NCBI RefSeq assembly: GCF_900115745.1
Contig: NZ_FOXP01000001.1
Coordinates: 62,001-126,000, forward strand
Length of the DNA: 64,000 nt
Origin: Sphingomonas rubra
GTDB taxonomy: Bacteria > Pseudomonadota > Alphaproteobacteria > Sphingomonadales > Sphingomonadaceae
Direction of reading: 5' to 3'
The notes below the pieces were generated by a model. That model searched no databases and had not been told where the DNA came from. It worked only from the letters and a program-made list of their open reading frames with translations. Below are positions 7,238 through 16,274 of the stretch, one piece after another. The translations under genes were made by a program, and so were the position numbers. Positions within the stretch are counted from its first letter, which is position 1. Every line of letters starts with the position of its first letter.

Positions 7238-7259
7238 GCCCGGCGCGCGTGTGCCGGGC
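7238..7259 (+). terminator. Small hairpin before ecfG
   Basis: GCCCGGC and GCCGGGC pair across an 8-base loop, 18 bases before the ecfG ATG. It may attenuate or terminate read-through from phyR, or shield the ecfG ribosome binding site. No U-run follows. Confidence 0.35.
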
Positions 7260-7276
7260 TGCATGATCGGAAATGA

Positions 7277-7924
7277 ATGACTGAGACCACGCTGCGCGAC
7301 GATGACGCGGACACGCCGGAGGCGGCGCCCGTCGAGCACGTTTCGCTGTCCGACCCGGAGTTCAAGACGCAGCTCGCCCAGGTCATCCCGCACCTGCGCG
7401 CGTTCGGTCGTTCGCTGTCGGGCAGTCGCGACCTCGCCGACGATCTGGTGCAGGAGACGCTGTTGAAGGCGTGGGCGGCGCGCAAGCGCTTCCAGGCCGG
7501 TACCAACATGCGTGCCTGGACCTTCATCATCCTGCGCAATCTTTATTTGTCGCAGATGCGCCGCGCGCGCTTCAAGGGCGAGTGGGACGATCTCGTGGCC
7601 GACCGCATCCTGGCGGCACCGGCCAGCCAGGATCGCCACGTCGAGCTGGGCGACATGCAGCGCGCGCTGATGCATCTGCCGCAGCCGCAGCGCGAAGCGC
7701 TGATCCTGGTCGGCGCGGGTGGCTTCGCTTATGAGGAAGCGGCCGAGATCTGCCAGGTGGCGGTGGGCACGATCAAGAGCCGGGTGGCGCGCGGTCGTGT
7801 CGCGCTCGAGGCGCTGATGACGGATGGGCAGCTACCGTCACGCCGTGAGCACGTCACTGATACCAGCAAGACGGTGCTCGATACCATCATGGGCAATGTC
7901 GATCAGCTCAGCGGCGGCCGCTGA
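7277..7924 (+). CDS. ecfG: EcfG general stress response sigma factor
   Basis: This 215-residue ECF-type sigma factor has a sigma2 region at about 32-100 (DLADDLVQETLLKAWAAR, WTFIILRNLYLSQMRR) and a sigma4 region at about 122-180 (LPQPQREALILVGAGGFAYEEAAEI followed by VGTIKSRVARGR). It directs RNA polymerase to GGAAC-N16/17-CGTT promoters under stress and is held inactive by NepR. An acidic N-terminal tail of about 30 residues is usual in sphingomonads. Its location beside phyR and nepR confirms the role. The 3' end overlaps a convergent small gene by 17 bases. Confidence 0.95.
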   Translation: MTETTLRDDDADTPEAAPVEHVSLSDPEFKTQLAQVIPHLRAFGRSLSGSRDLADDLVQETLLKAWAARKRFQAGTNMRAWTFIILRNLYLSQMRRARFKGEWDDLVADRILAAPASQDRHVELGDMQRALMHLPQPQREALILVGAGGFAYEEAAEICQVAVGTIKSRVARGRVALEALMTDGQLPSRREHVTDTSKTVLDTIMGNVDQLSGGR

Positions 7925-8120
7925 TCCGTTCGGCATCCGGCTTCGTTTCCATGCGGGGCAGCAGGCGCGCGATCGGATCGGGGATGGCGCGGTGAACAGC
8001 GTAGACCCGCTGCAGCAGTGCGCCGATCGCATCCCAGCGGCGCGGCGGACGCACGACCTGCTCGCCGTCGTGTCGATCGATCAGCAGGGATGACGTCGGT
8101 GTCATATCAGTGAAACGCAT
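7908..8120 (-). CDS. Hypothetical 70-residue protein, convergent with ecfG
   Basis: The protein MRFTDMTPTSSLLIDRHDG... is basic and Arg/Pro-rich, with no membrane span or signal peptide. It fills the ecfG-glnE gap, and its last 16 bases overlap the ecfG 3' end on the other strand. Composition looks protein-like rather than shadow-like, because no plus-strand gene covers most of it. The ribosome binding site is weak. I do not recognise a family; a non-coding gap remains possible. Confidence 0.45.
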   Translation of the reverse strand: MRFTDMTPTSSLLIDRHDGEQVVRPPRRWDAIGALLQRVYAVHRAIPDPIARLLPRMETKPDAERISGRR

Positions 8121-8122
8121 CG

Positions 8123-10819
8123 TTGTCGCTTTCGTTGCCCGCGATCGTTGACCTCGCGGTGCGTGACGTCGTGATCGATCCCCGGCTGCCGGAGGCGCTG
8201 GAGCGGGCCCGGCGATGGTCGCCGTTCCTCGATATGCTCGCCGCGCGCGAGCCGGCGATCGCCGCGGCGGCGGCGGAAGGGCGGCTCGACCGATCCCTGC
8301 CAGCGATCGATCCGGCGATGCCGGTCGGTCGGGCGCTGCGCCTGCGCCGTCGGTCGCTGGCGCTGTCGGTGGCATTGGGCGATCTGGCCGGCGTGCTCGA
8401 CCTGACCGGCGTGACGCGGGCGCTGAGCGACTTCGCCGACGAGGCGCTGGACCTGGCGATCGGCACCGCGATTGCCGAGCGCTACCCGGACGCGGAGCCG
8501 CTCGGGTTCGCCGGCATCGCGCTGGGCAAACAGGGCAGCCGCGAACTCAACTATTCCTCCGACATCGATCCGATCCTGTTGTTCGATCCCGAGACGCTGC
8601 CGCGGCGCGCGCGAGAGGAGCCGGAGGAGGCGGCGGTGCGGATCGCGCGCCGGGCGGTGGAGCTGTTGCAGGCGCGCGACGGCGACGGGTACGTGCTGCG
8701 CGTCGACCTGCGACTGCGGCCGTCGCCCGAGGTAACGCCGATCGCGGTGCCGGTGAACGGCGCCATCGCTTACTATGAGAGCCAGGCGCTGGCCTGGGAA
8801 CGCGCCGCCTTTATCCGCGCCCGCGCCGCCGCGGGCGACCACGCGCTGGGGCAGCGTTTCCTGGACGCGGTGCGGCCGTTCGTGTGGCGGCGGACGCTCG
8901 ATTTCGGCGCGGTAGGCGAGATGCGGGCCTTGTCCGCACGCATCCGCGACCATCACGCGCACGGCCAGCGTCTGGGGCCGGGATACGATCTGAAGCGGGG
9001 GCGCGGCGGCATTCGCGAGGCCGAGTTCTTCGCGCAGATCCATCAGCTGATCCACGGCGGCCGAGACCCCGTGCTGCGCGCGCCGGCGACGCGCGACGCG
9101 CTGGAGGAGCTCGCCATCGCCGGCTGGATCGACGTGGGCGAGGCGCACGCGCTGGCCGACGCGTACGCGCTGCTCCGGACGATCGAGCACCGGGTGCAGA
9201 TGGTGGACGACAGGCAGACGCACGCGCTGCCCGCGGGCGAGTCGCTGGACGGGGTGGCGCGGTTGCACGGGCTGGCGGACGGAGCGGCGCTGATCGACCT
9301 GCTCGCCCCGCACGTCGAGCGGGTCGGGCGCATCTACGACGCGCTCGACGATCGGCAGCGGCCGGCGCTGTCGCGCGATCCGGCGCTGCTCGGTGCGGCG
9401 CTGGGCGCGGCCGGCTTCGCAGAGGAGGCGGCGGCGCGGGTCGCGGCGTGGCGGGCGGGCACCTATCCGGCGCTGCGCAGCACGGCGGCGCGCGACGCAC
9501 TGGAGGCGGTGCTGCCGGTCCTGGTCGAGGCGCTGGGCGCCGCGCCCGATCCCGGGGCGGCGCTCAACCGGTTCGACCGGATGCTGGAGCGGATGCCCAG
9601 CGCCATCAACGTGTTCCGGCTGCTGGAGGCGCGGCCGGGGCTGGCGGAACTGCTCGCTCGCATCCTCGCCCATGCGGGCCCGCTCGCCGACGAGCTGGCG
9701 CGGCGGCCGGCGTTGATCGACGGGCTGATCGACGCGACGGCGCTGGGCGACGTGGGCACGGTAGAGACGCTGGCCGCGGCGATGCGCGGCGGCGACGCGG
9801 ACGATTATCAGGGGCGGCTCGACCATGTCCGCCGCGTGGTCGGCGAGCGGCGTTTCGCGCTCGGCGCGCAGATCGTCGCGGGCAGCGCCGACCCGCTCGA
9901 TGTGGCGGCCGGCTACGCCCGCGTCGCGGAGGCGGCGGTGGCGGTGCTCGCCGAGGCGACGGTGGCGGAGTTCGCGCGCGCGCACGGTCGGGTGCCCGGC
10001 AGCGAGCTGGTGATCCTGGCGCTGGGGCGGCTGGGCGGTGGCGCGCTGACCCACGCGTCGGACCTCGACCTCGTCTACCTGTTCACGGGCGATTTCGGCG
10101 CCGAGTCGGACGGGGCACGGCCGCTCGGCGCGACGCTCTACTACAACCGGCTGGTCGCGCGGGTGACGGCGGCGCTGTCGGTCGCGACGGCGGCGGGGCC
10201 GCTCTACGAGGTTGACACGCGGCTGCGGCCATCGGGCGCGCAGGGGCCATTGGCCGTGTCGCTCGACAGTTTCGCGCGCTACCAGCGCGAGGACGCCTGG
10301 ACCTGGGAGCATATGGCGCTGACCCGCGGGCGCGCGGTGTTCGGCTCGGCGGCGGCGCGGCAGGCGGTGGCGGCGGTGATCGCCGGCGTGCTCGGCGGCG
10401 AGCGGCCGGCGCGCGACGTGGTGGCGGACGCGCGCGGGATGCGCGACGAGATGGCGCGGCACAAGCCCCCGCGCGGCGAGATCGACGCCAAGCTGCTGCC
10501 CGGCGGGCTGGTCGACCTGGAGTTCGCCGTGCACGTGCGGCAACTGACCTGCCGGACGGCGTTTCACCCCGACTTGGCCCAGGCGATCGACCGGCTGGTC
10601 GAGGCGAAGCTGGCACCGGCAGCGATTCGCGGGGCGCACGACGTGCTGGGGCGGTTGCTGGTGGTGTTGCGCCTGCTCGCGCCCGACGCGGCGGCGCCGG
10701 TGCCGGCGACGCGCGCGCTGGTCGCGGCGGCCCTGGGCGAGGAGGATTGGGACGGCGTGGTTGCCAGCCTGGCGGCGGCGCGGCAGGAGGTGGCGGCATG
10801 GTGGCAGCAGATCACGTGA
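8123..10819 (+). CDS. glnE: Bifunctional glutamine synthetase adenylyltransferase/adenylyl-removing enzyme
   Basis: This 898-residue cytosolic enzyme attaches AMP to and removes it from glutamine synthetase in response to PII. Two nucleotidyltransferase signatures are visible: QGSRELNYSSDIDPILLF in the N-terminal adenylyl-removing half (about residue 136) and GGGALTHASDLDLVYLF in the C-terminal adenylyltransferase half (about 637). Length fits the family. The start is uncertain: TTG at 8123 has no clear ribosome binding site, and a GTG at 8159 is an alternative. The peroxiredoxin gene begins inside its 3' end. Confidence 0.93.
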   Translation: MSLSLPAIVDLAVRDVVIDPRLPEALERARRWSPFLDMLAAREPAIAAAAAEGRLDRSLPAIDPAMPVGRALRLRRRSLALSVALGDLAGVLDLTGVTRALSDFADEALDLAIGTAIAERYPDAEPLGFAGIALGKQGSRELNYSSDIDPILLFDPETLPRRAREEPEEAAVRIARRAVELLQARDGDGYVLRVDLRLRPSPEVTPIAVPVNGAIAYYESQALAWERAAFIRARAAAGDHALGQRFLDAVRPFVWRRTLDFGAVGEMRALSARIRDHHAHGQRLGPGYDLKRGRGGIREAEFFAQIHQLIHGGRDPVLRAPATRDALEELAIAGWIDVGEAHALADAYALLRTIEHRVQMVDDRQTHALPAGESLDGVARLHGLADGAALIDLLAPHVERVGRIYDALDDRQRPALSRDPALLGAALGAAGFAEEAAARVAAWRAGTYPALRSTAARDALEAVLPVLVEALGAAPDPGAALNRFDRMLERMPSAINVFRLLEARPGLAELLARILAHAGPLADELARRPALIDGLIDATALGDVGTVETLAAAMRGGDADDYQGRLDHVRRVVGERRFALGAQIVAGSADPLDVAAGYARVAEAAVAVLAEATVAEFARAHGRVPGSELVILALGRLGGGALTHASDLDLVYLFTGDFGAESDGARPLGATLYYNRLVARVTAALSVATAAGPLYEVDTRLRPSGAQGPLAVSLDSFARYQREDAWTWEHMALTRGRAVFGSAAARQAVAAVIAGVLGGERPARDVVADARGMRDEMARHKPPRGEIDAKLLPGGLVDLEFAVHVRQLTCRTAFHPDLAQAIDRLVEAKLAPAAIRGAHDVLGRLLVVLRLLAPDAAAPVPATRALVAAALGEEDWDGVVASLAAARQEVAAWWQQIT

Positions 10820-11277
10820 TCGCGCCGGGCGATCCGATCCCGGCGGTGACGCTGGTGGGGCAGGCGGGGACGATCGACCTTGCCGCCATATCGGGCGCGC
10901 TGGTCGTCTATTTCTATCCCAGGGCGGATACGCCGGGGTGCACGCGCGAGGCGCAGGACTTCTCCGCGTTGAGCGAGGCGTTCGCCGCGGCGGGCGTGCG
11001 GGTGATCGGCGTCTCGCGCGACGCGCCGGCCAGGCACGCGCGCTTCGCCGCCAAGCACGATTTAACGGTGGAGCTGGCCAGCGACGAGGACGGCAGCGCC
11101 TGCGCGGCGTTCGGGGTGTGGGGCGAGAAACAGCTCTACGGCAAGACGTACATGGGCGTGGAGCGCGCGACCTTCCTGTTTCGCGACGGGCGGCTGGTGC
11201 GGGCGTGGCGCAAGGTCAAGGTGCCGGGCCACGCCGCGGCCGTGCTGGAGGCGGCGGAAGCTCCACGTGACCGATAG
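10798..11277 (+). CDS. bcp: Bcp/PrxQ-type peroxiredoxin (thiol peroxidase)
   Basis: This 159-residue protein has the peroxidatic motif YPRADTPGCTREAQDF near residue 40. It reduces hydroperoxides in the cytosol. The second cysteine usually found five residues later in Bcp is replaced (REAQ). One more cysteine is at SACAAFG, so resolution of the disulfide may differ or need an external thiol. The ATG at 10798 is preceded by GGAGG at 7 bases and overlaps glnE by 22 bases. The DUF455 gene follows with an 11-base overlap. Confidence 0.93.
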   Translation: MVAADHVIAPGDPIPAVTLVGQAGTIDLAAISGALVVYFYPRADTPGCTREAQDFSALSEAFAAAGVRVIGVSRDAPARHARFAAKHDLTVELASDEDGSACAAFGVWGEKQLYGKTYMGVERATFLFRDGRLVRAWRKVKVPGHAAAVLEAAEAPRDR

Positions 11278-12064
11278 CGTCGCCGCCGCGTGCCGGGCCG
11301 TGCTGCTCGCCGACGAGCCGCGGGCCAAGGTGCGGCTGGCGCGGGCGGCGGCGCGGGCGTGGCGGCGCGGCGCCCTGGCGTATCGGTTCGACGCGGCGAT
11401 GCCCGACGTGCCAGCGCGGCCCGACCGACCCGAGCTGCTGCCGCCCAATCGCATGCCCAAGCGGGGGCGCGGTGGATCGGAGCGGGGGCGGGCGGCGATG
11501 CTGCACGCACTGGCGCACGTCGAATATTCGGCGATCGACCTCGCCTTCGACGTCGCCGGACGGTTCGGCGCCGAGTTCCCGCGGCGCTTCGTCGACGACT
11601 GGCTGTCGGTGGGCGCGGACGAGGCGATGCACTTCGCGATCCTTGATCGCAGGCTGCGCGTGCTTGGCGGCGGGTACGGTACGCTGCCCGCCCATGCCGG
11701 CCTGTGGGAGGCGGCGGCCGCGACCGCGCACGACGCGGCGGCGCGGCTGGCGGTGGTGCCGATGGTGCTGGAGGCGCGCGGCCTGGACGTGACGCCGGCG
11801 ACGGTGGCGCGGTTCGAGGCGGCCGGCGACGCGCCGTCCGCGCGCATCCTGCACCGCATCTACACCGACGAGATCCGCCACGTCGGCTTCGGCGCCAAAT
11901 GGTTCGGCTATCTGTGCGCGAATGCGGGGATTCGGCCCGCGCCGCACTGGCAGCAGCTGGTCCGCACCCATTTTCGCGGGCAGCTGAAGCCTCCGTTCAA
12001 CGATTCGGCGCGCACCCGCGCCGGTTTGACGCGCGACTTCTACGAACCCCTTGTCGCGGGCTGA
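11267..12064 (+). CDS. DUF455 ferritin-like protein
   Basis: This 265-residue protein has a GTG start overlapping the peroxiredoxin gene. Metal-ligand-like motifs on helices are visible: HVEYSAIDLAFD, DEAMHFAILDRRL and DEIRHVGFG. These fit the DUF455 branch of the ferritin-like di-iron fold. Family function is unsettled; a role in metal or oxidative chemistry is inferred from the fold and from coupling to a thiol peroxidase. There is no signal peptide, so it is cytosolic. Confidence 0.85.
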   Translation: MTDSVAAACRAVLLADEPRAKVRLARAAARAWRRGALAYRFDAAMPDVPARPDRPELLPPNRMPKRGRGGSERGRAAMLHALAHVEYSAIDLAFDVAGRFGAEFPRRFVDDWLSVGADEAMHFAILDRRLRVLGGGYGTLPAHAGLWEAAAATAHDAAARLAVVPMVLEARGLDVTPATVARFEAAGDAPSARILHRIYTDEIRHVGFGAKWFGYLCANAGIRPAPHWQQLVRTHFRGQLKPPFNDSARTRAGLTRDFYEPLVAG

Positions 12065-12173
12065 CTTCTTCCGCCACACAGGCTGCGACTGGCGAGCGGA
12101 GGGGCTGCGAACCAAGTCGGGGATGGACTGAGCCGGTCCTTTCGGGGGCGCCGGCGCTTCGCATTGGGGTTCG

Positions 12174-12842
12174 ATGACCAAGCTGATTTCCCTGCTCGCC
12201 GCGGCGAGCTTCGTGGCTGCTCTGCCGGCTGCGGCAAATGCCAACGATGCCGCGACGGCGATGGCCGGGGCGGCCACGGCGACCGCCACCGCCGAGGTGG
12301 CGACTGAACAGCAGTTCAAGGCGCTGTTCCAGACCTGGAAGGGTTTCGACGGCGGCCTGCAGCCCAAGGGCGCGATCGCCATCCCCTCGGTCCAGCCGGT
12401 CACCGAGATGCAGTTCACCAGCAATTTCGGCATCCGCAGCGATCCGTTCCAGGGCACCGCGCGGATGCACGCCGGGGTCGACATCCGCGGGCCGATCGGC
12501 ACGCCGATCTACGCGACCGCCGACGGCATCGTCGCGCATGCCGATCGCCAGGGCGGTTATGGCAATTTGATCGAGATCAACCACGGCAAAGGTATCGCGA
12601 CCCGGTACGGCCACCTGTCGAAGATTCTCGTCGCCGATGGCGGCCGGGTGACACGCGGGCAGCTGATCGGGCTGATGGGATCGACCGGCCGGTCGACCGG
12701 TTCGCACCTCCATTACGAGGTGCGGATCGACGGGCACGCGGTCAACCCGCTGCCGTTCCTGACCACCTCCGACTATTTGCTCGCGTCGCAGGACCAGGCG
12801 GTGCGGATGATCCCGGTGACGACCGAGGCGGCGCAGGACTGA
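12174..12842 (+). CDS. Secreted M23 family metallopeptidase
   Basis: This 222-residue protein has a signal peptide (about 1-23, cut after AAANA). The M23/LytM domain shows the zinc motif HAGVDIRGPIGTPI (HxxxD), the YGHLSKI loop and HLHYEVRIDG (HxH). Such enzymes cut peptide cross-links of peptidoglycan in the periplasm or activate amidases. A short Ala/Thr-rich linker and one helix precede the domain. It starts 109 bases after the DUF455 gene, and the intervening gap shows no other gene. Confidence 0.92.
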   Translation: MTKLISLLAAASFVAALPAAANANDAATAMAGAATATATAEVATEQQFKALFQTWKGFDGGLQPKGAIAIPSVQPVTEMQFTSNFGIRSDPFQGTARMHAGVDIRGPIGTPIYATADGIVAHADRQGGYGNLIEINHGKGIATRYGHLSKILVADGGRVTRGQLIGLMGSTGRSTGSHLHYEVRIDGHAVNPLPFLTTSDYLLASQDQAVRMIPVTTEAAQD

Positions 12843-12882
12843 TCCGGTTGTCCCCGGGCTCGCCCGAGCCTATCTGCCGATC

Positions 12883-13209
12883 ATGACCGACATCGCCCTG
12901 ACCCCGGCCGCGGCCGCCCGCGTGGCGACGATCGCAGCGAAGCAGAACAAGCCCGCGATCCTGCGCCTGTCGGTGGATGGCGGCGGCTGTTCGGGCTTCC
13001 AGTATAAATTTGGTTTTGCCGACGCCGCCGAGGGCGACGACACGGTGGCGGAGACGGACGGCGTGCGGCTGGTGGTCGACAGCATCAGCCTGGATTTGGT
13101 CCGCGGTGCGCGGGTCGATTACGTCGAATCGCTGGGCGGCGCGGCGTTCAGGGTCGACAATCCGGTCGCGGCGTCCGGTTGCGGTTGCGGAACCAGCTTC
13201 TCGGTTTAA
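12883..13209 (+). CDS. erpA: Iron-sulfur cluster insertion protein ErpA
   Basis: This 108-residue A-type carrier has the three conserved cysteines in GGGCSGFQYKF and SGCGCGTSF. It delivers Fe-S clusters to apoproteins; the FrhB-like protein at 48408-49781 and other clients need such clusters. Length and motifs are typical. It lies 40 bases after the M23 gene and 10 before xth. Confidence 0.93.
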   Translation: MTDIALTPAAAARVATIAAKQNKPAILRLSVDGGGCSGFQYKFGFADAAEGDDTVAETDGVRLVVDSISLDLVRGARVDYVESLGGAAFRVDNPVAASGCGCGTSFSV

Positions 13210-13219
13210 GACCGGTGGC

Positions 13220-13990
13220 GTGAAGATCGTCACCTACAACGTCAACGGCATCAAGGCGCGGATCGACCGGCTGGTCGAGTATCTGACCGAGGCCGACGCC
13301 GACATCGTCTGCCTTCAGGAACTGAAGGCGTCCGACGAAACATTCCCGCTGCCGGCGATCGAGGCTGCGGGGTACGGTGCAGTATGGCATGGGCAGAAGG
13401 CGTGGAACGGCGTCGCCGTGCTCGCCCGCGGCAAGACGCCGGTGGAGCGGCTGCGCGGCCTGCCCGGCGAGCCGGAAGACGAGCAGAGCCGCTACCTGGA
13501 GTGCGAGGTGGACGGCCTGGTCGTCGCGTCGCTCTACCTGCCCAACGGTAACCCGCGGCCGGGCCCCAAATTCGACTACAAGCTACGCTGGATGGAGCGG
13601 CTGCGCGCGCGCGCCGACGCGTTGCTGGCGGAGGAGGTGCCGGCGGTGCTGGCGGGCGACTATAACGTGATTGCCAACGACGACGACACCTTCTCCGTCC
13701 GCGCGATGCAGGACGACGCGCTGATGCAGCCGGAAAGCCGTGCCGCCTATCGCCGGCTGCTGGCGTCGGGCTGGACCGATTCGCTGCGCACGCGGCATCC
13801 GACGGGAGGGGTGTGGACCTTCTGGGATTATCAGGCGGGCGCCTGGGCACGCGACGCGGGGTTCCGCATCGACCATCTGCTGCTCAGCCCGCCGGCCGCC
13901 GACCGGCTGGTCGATGCCGGCGTCGACAAGGAGTTTCGCGGGCGCGAGAAGGCGAGCGACCACGCGCCGACCTGGGTCTCGCTGCGATGA
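13220..13990 (+). CDS. xth: Exodeoxyribonuclease III
   Basis: This 256-residue endonuclease/exonuclease/phosphatase-fold enzyme cuts DNA at abasic sites and trims 3' ends. Motifs seen: YNVNGIKARIDRL at the start, CLQELKASDETFP (metal glutamate), GDYNVIANDDD (catalytic Asp, Asn), FRIDHLLLSP and SDHAPTW (catalytic Asp-His). The GTG at 13220 gives the standard MKIVTYNVNG start. Its stop overlaps the next gene by four bases (ATGA). Confidence 0.94.
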   Translation: MKIVTYNVNGIKARIDRLVEYLTEADADIVCLQELKASDETFPLPAIEAAGYGAVWHGQKAWNGVAVLARGKTPVERLRGLPGEPEDEQSRYLECEVDGLVVASLYLPNGNPRPGPKFDYKLRWMERLRARADALLAEEVPAVLAGDYNVIANDDDTFSVRAMQDDALMQPESRAAYRRLLASGWTDSLRTRHPTGGVWTFWDYQAGAWARDAGFRIDHLLLSPPAADRLVDAGVDKEFRGREKASDHAPTWVSLR

Positions 13991-14784
13991 AGGTCGCGGT
14001 GGCCACGGCGGCGCTGCTGCTGCCGGCGGCCGCGTGGGCGCAGGACGAGGGGCCGCGCTTCTGTCCCAATCGTCCGTCGCTGGAGAGTTCGGCCTGCACC
14101 ACCGAGCCGGGGCGTGTGCATGTCGAGTTCTCGGTCGCCGACTGGACGCTGGACGACGATGCCGGCGAGCGGAACGACACGATCCTGGGCGGCGATTTCC
14201 TCGCCAGGCTGGGCGTCGGGTCGTCGACCGAAGTGCAGCTCGCCTGGACGCCGGTCGCCTACGCGCGCACCCGCGACAAGGCGACTGGTGCCGTCAGTCG
14301 TGTCGCGCGGCCGGGCGACGCGCGGCTGGCGGTGCGGCAGAACCTCGCCAATCCGGACGGCAGTGGCCTGTCCTACGGGCTCGAACCGTTCGTGACGCTG
14401 CCGGTCGGGCGGTCGCCGGTCGGGGCGGGCACCTGGGGCGCGGGCGTGGTGCTGCCGGTGACGTACGACGTCAGCGACACGGTGAACGTCGGCTTCACCG
14501 GCGAGCTCGACGCAGCGCCGGACGACGACGGCCGCGGCCGGCACCTCCAGTATAGCGGCGTCGCGGCCACCTCGTTGCAACTGACGCGAGCGTTGTCGCT
14601 GACGGTGGAGGGCGAGTTGCTGCGCGACCGCGATCCGACGGGGCACGAGACGCAGGCGCTCGCCGGGCTCGGCATGTTGTGGAAGTACAGCCGCACGCGT
14701 GCCTTCTACGCGGAGGCGATCGGCGGGTTGAACGGTGCCTCGCCCGACGTGCAGCTTTACGCGGGGGTGGCGGCATTGTTCTGA
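13987..14784 (+). CDS. Putative outer-membrane beta-barrel protein, MetA-like
   Basis: This 265-residue protein has a cleavable signal peptide (about 1-18, ending AAAWAQ). The mature part has alternating hydrophobic strands (VHVEFSVADW, STEVQLAWTPVAYAR, FTGELDAAP, LSLTVEGELL) and ends in VAALF with a terminal phenylalanine, as outer-membrane barrels do. It resembles the transporter family named after MetA of phenol degradation. It is translationally coupled to xth, which is functionally unrelated. The substrate is unknown. Confidence 0.65.
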   Translation: MKVAVATAALLLPAAAWAQDEGPRFCPNRPSLESSACTTEPGRVHVEFSVADWTLDDDAGERNDTILGGDFLARLGVGSSTEVQLAWTPVAYARTRDKATGAVSRVARPGDARLAVRQNLANPDGSGLSYGLEPFVTLPVGRSPVGAGTWGAGVVLPVTYDVSDTVNVGFTGELDAAPDDDGRGRHLQYSGVAATSLQLTRALSLTVEGELLRDRDPTGHETQALAGLGMLWKYSRTRAFYAEAIGGLNGASPDVQLYAGVAALF

Positions 14785-14841
14785 TGCCGGCTTCCTGTCG
14801 CCTCTGATGTCCACCGACCTAGGTCGTTGATGCAAATATCT

Positions 14842-14938
14842 ACCCCGGCGCAGGCCGGGCCCAGTTGGGAAACGGTAAGGATGAGGGAAGCGCTCCTCAC
14901 GTCGGCCGATGCAACTGGGCCCCGGCCTGCGCCGGGGT
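14842..14938. repeat. Inverted repeat, family A (CCCCGGC...GCCCAGTTG)
   Basis: Arms at 14842-14867 and 14912-14938 are complementary over 26 bases apart from one extra C, around a 44-base centre. It sits between two convergent genes. A related copy is at 51104-51184, with a decayed one in 40780-40885. Confidence 0.8.
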
Positions 14939-14996
14939 GGATGTCAGGACGGAAAAGCGCCGACTTGATCCTGCGTGAAGTCGGCGGCGAGCGCTC

Positions 14997-16151
14997 CTAC
15001 AGCGCCTTCTCGTACACGTTGTACACCTTGTTCACCCGGCTGCGGATCGTCTCGGCGATCGAGCGCATGCCCTGGTTGTCGTCCAGGACCCAGCCGATCT
15101 CGCCGCGACTGGCACCGTAGCGCTCCACCGAGGCGCGGCGGATATACTCGATCATCATGAAGGCGAGCTGCGACGCCATGCGCGACGATTGCAGGTCCTT
15201 GACCACACCCATCAGCGGCACGCGCATGGTGCGGACCTTGGGCGCGCGCAGCCACAGGAGCAGCTTGGCCCAGCCGAACGGGAGCAGCGATCCGTTCAGT
15301 GGCCGGATCGCCTCGTTCAGGTCGGGCAGGGTAATCATGAAGGCGACCGGTCGGCCGTCCAGCTCGGCGATGCGGATCAGGTCGTTGAACACGATCGGCT
15401 TCAGCTTGACGCCCACGTCCTTGATCTCGGGCGGGGTAAGGGGAATGCCGCCCCAGTTTTCCGACCATCCGTCGTTGAGGATATCCAGGATGATCGCGGC
15501 CTCTTCCTCGAACTTCGACTTGTCGACCTCGCGGATGCGGATGCGCTCGTTCTTCTCGCCCGACGCGATGATCCGCTGTACGATCGGCGGGAAGGTTTGC
15601 GTGATGTCGAGTTCGTACGTCATCAGCTGCTTGACGAGGGTATAGCCAGCCACCTCGATCCAGCCGCGATATTCGGGTTTGTGGTGGCCCATCATCACCG
15701 TGGGAGGATGATCGTACCCTTCGACCAGCAGGCCCGGTTCCTCCCAGATCGATTGCGAGATGGGGCCGAGCGCGCGCGTCATCCCCTCGGCACGGAGCCA
15801 TTGTTCGGCACGGGCGAGCAGGGCGAGGAAGATATCTTCCCGCTCCGCGTCCATCAGTCCCCACTGGCCGACGCCCGGTCCGAACCCCAGTGCCGGATCA
15901 ATCGTCAGCGCCAGCGTATCGATGTGCGCGGAGATACGCCCGACGACGCGGCCATTCTCCTCGGCCAGGAACAGCTGCGCCTTGGCGTGGCTGTACCAGC
16001 CGTTCTTCTCGGGCGTAATCATGCCCAGCGCCTCCGACCTGAGCGGCGGCACCCAGTGCGGATCGTCGGCGTAGAGGCGGAAGGGCAGGTCGACGAACGC
16101 CTTGCGGTCGCGCTTGGTCTCCACGGGGCGTATCGTCAGCGTGTCGGTCAT
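14997..16151 (-). CDS. GNAT-like N-acyltransferase of unknown substrate
   Basis: This 384-residue cytosolic protein has an N-terminal region PVETKRDRKAFVDLPFRLYADDPHWVPPL, common in a family often labelled GNAT or YghO-like, then FLAEENGRVVGRISA, which resembles the acetyl-CoA fold strand pair. The C-terminal half (RTMRVPLMGVVKDLQSSR) suggests a second GNAT-like module. I cannot name the substrate. It is a single-gene unit, convergent with the outer-membrane protein gene and divergent from the desaturase. Confidence 0.7.
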   Translation of the reverse strand: MTDTLTIRPVETKRDRKAFVDLPFRLYADDPHWVPPLRSEALGMITPEKNGWYSHAKAQLFLAEENGRVVGRISAHIDTLALTIDPALGFGPGVGQWGLMDAEREDIFLALLARAEQWLRAEGMTRALGPISQSIWEEPGLLVEGYDHPPTVMMGHHKPEYRGWIEVAGYTLVKQLMTYELDITQTFPPIVQRIIASGEKNERIRIREVDKSKFEEEAAIILDILNDGWSENWGGIPLTPPEIKDVGVKLKPIVFNDLIRIAELDGRPVAFMITLPDLNEAIRPLNGSLLPFGWAKLLLWLRAPKVRTMRVPLMGVVKDLQSSRMASQLAFMMIEYIRRASVERYGASRGEIGWVLDDNQGMRSIAETIRSRVNKVYNVYEKAL

Positions 16152-16274
16152 CGATCGTTCCTTGCCTGTTAGTGCCGTAAACGGCCGGATCGATCATAGC
16201 GAGTGGCGATTCTCGGCCGCGGACGGCTGTAAACACCATGCTGTCGCCACTATTTGCAGGGCATGGAGATGCCC

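Noticed and set aside
8102..10639. Very long minus-strand open frame opposite glnE
   Set aside because: It is Arg/His/Gln/Pro-rich shadow translation of a high-GC gene; glnE on the plus strand has clear catalytic motifs.
14842..14938. CRISPR-like array
   Set aside because: It is one inverted repeat, not spaced direct repeats; no cas genes are present.
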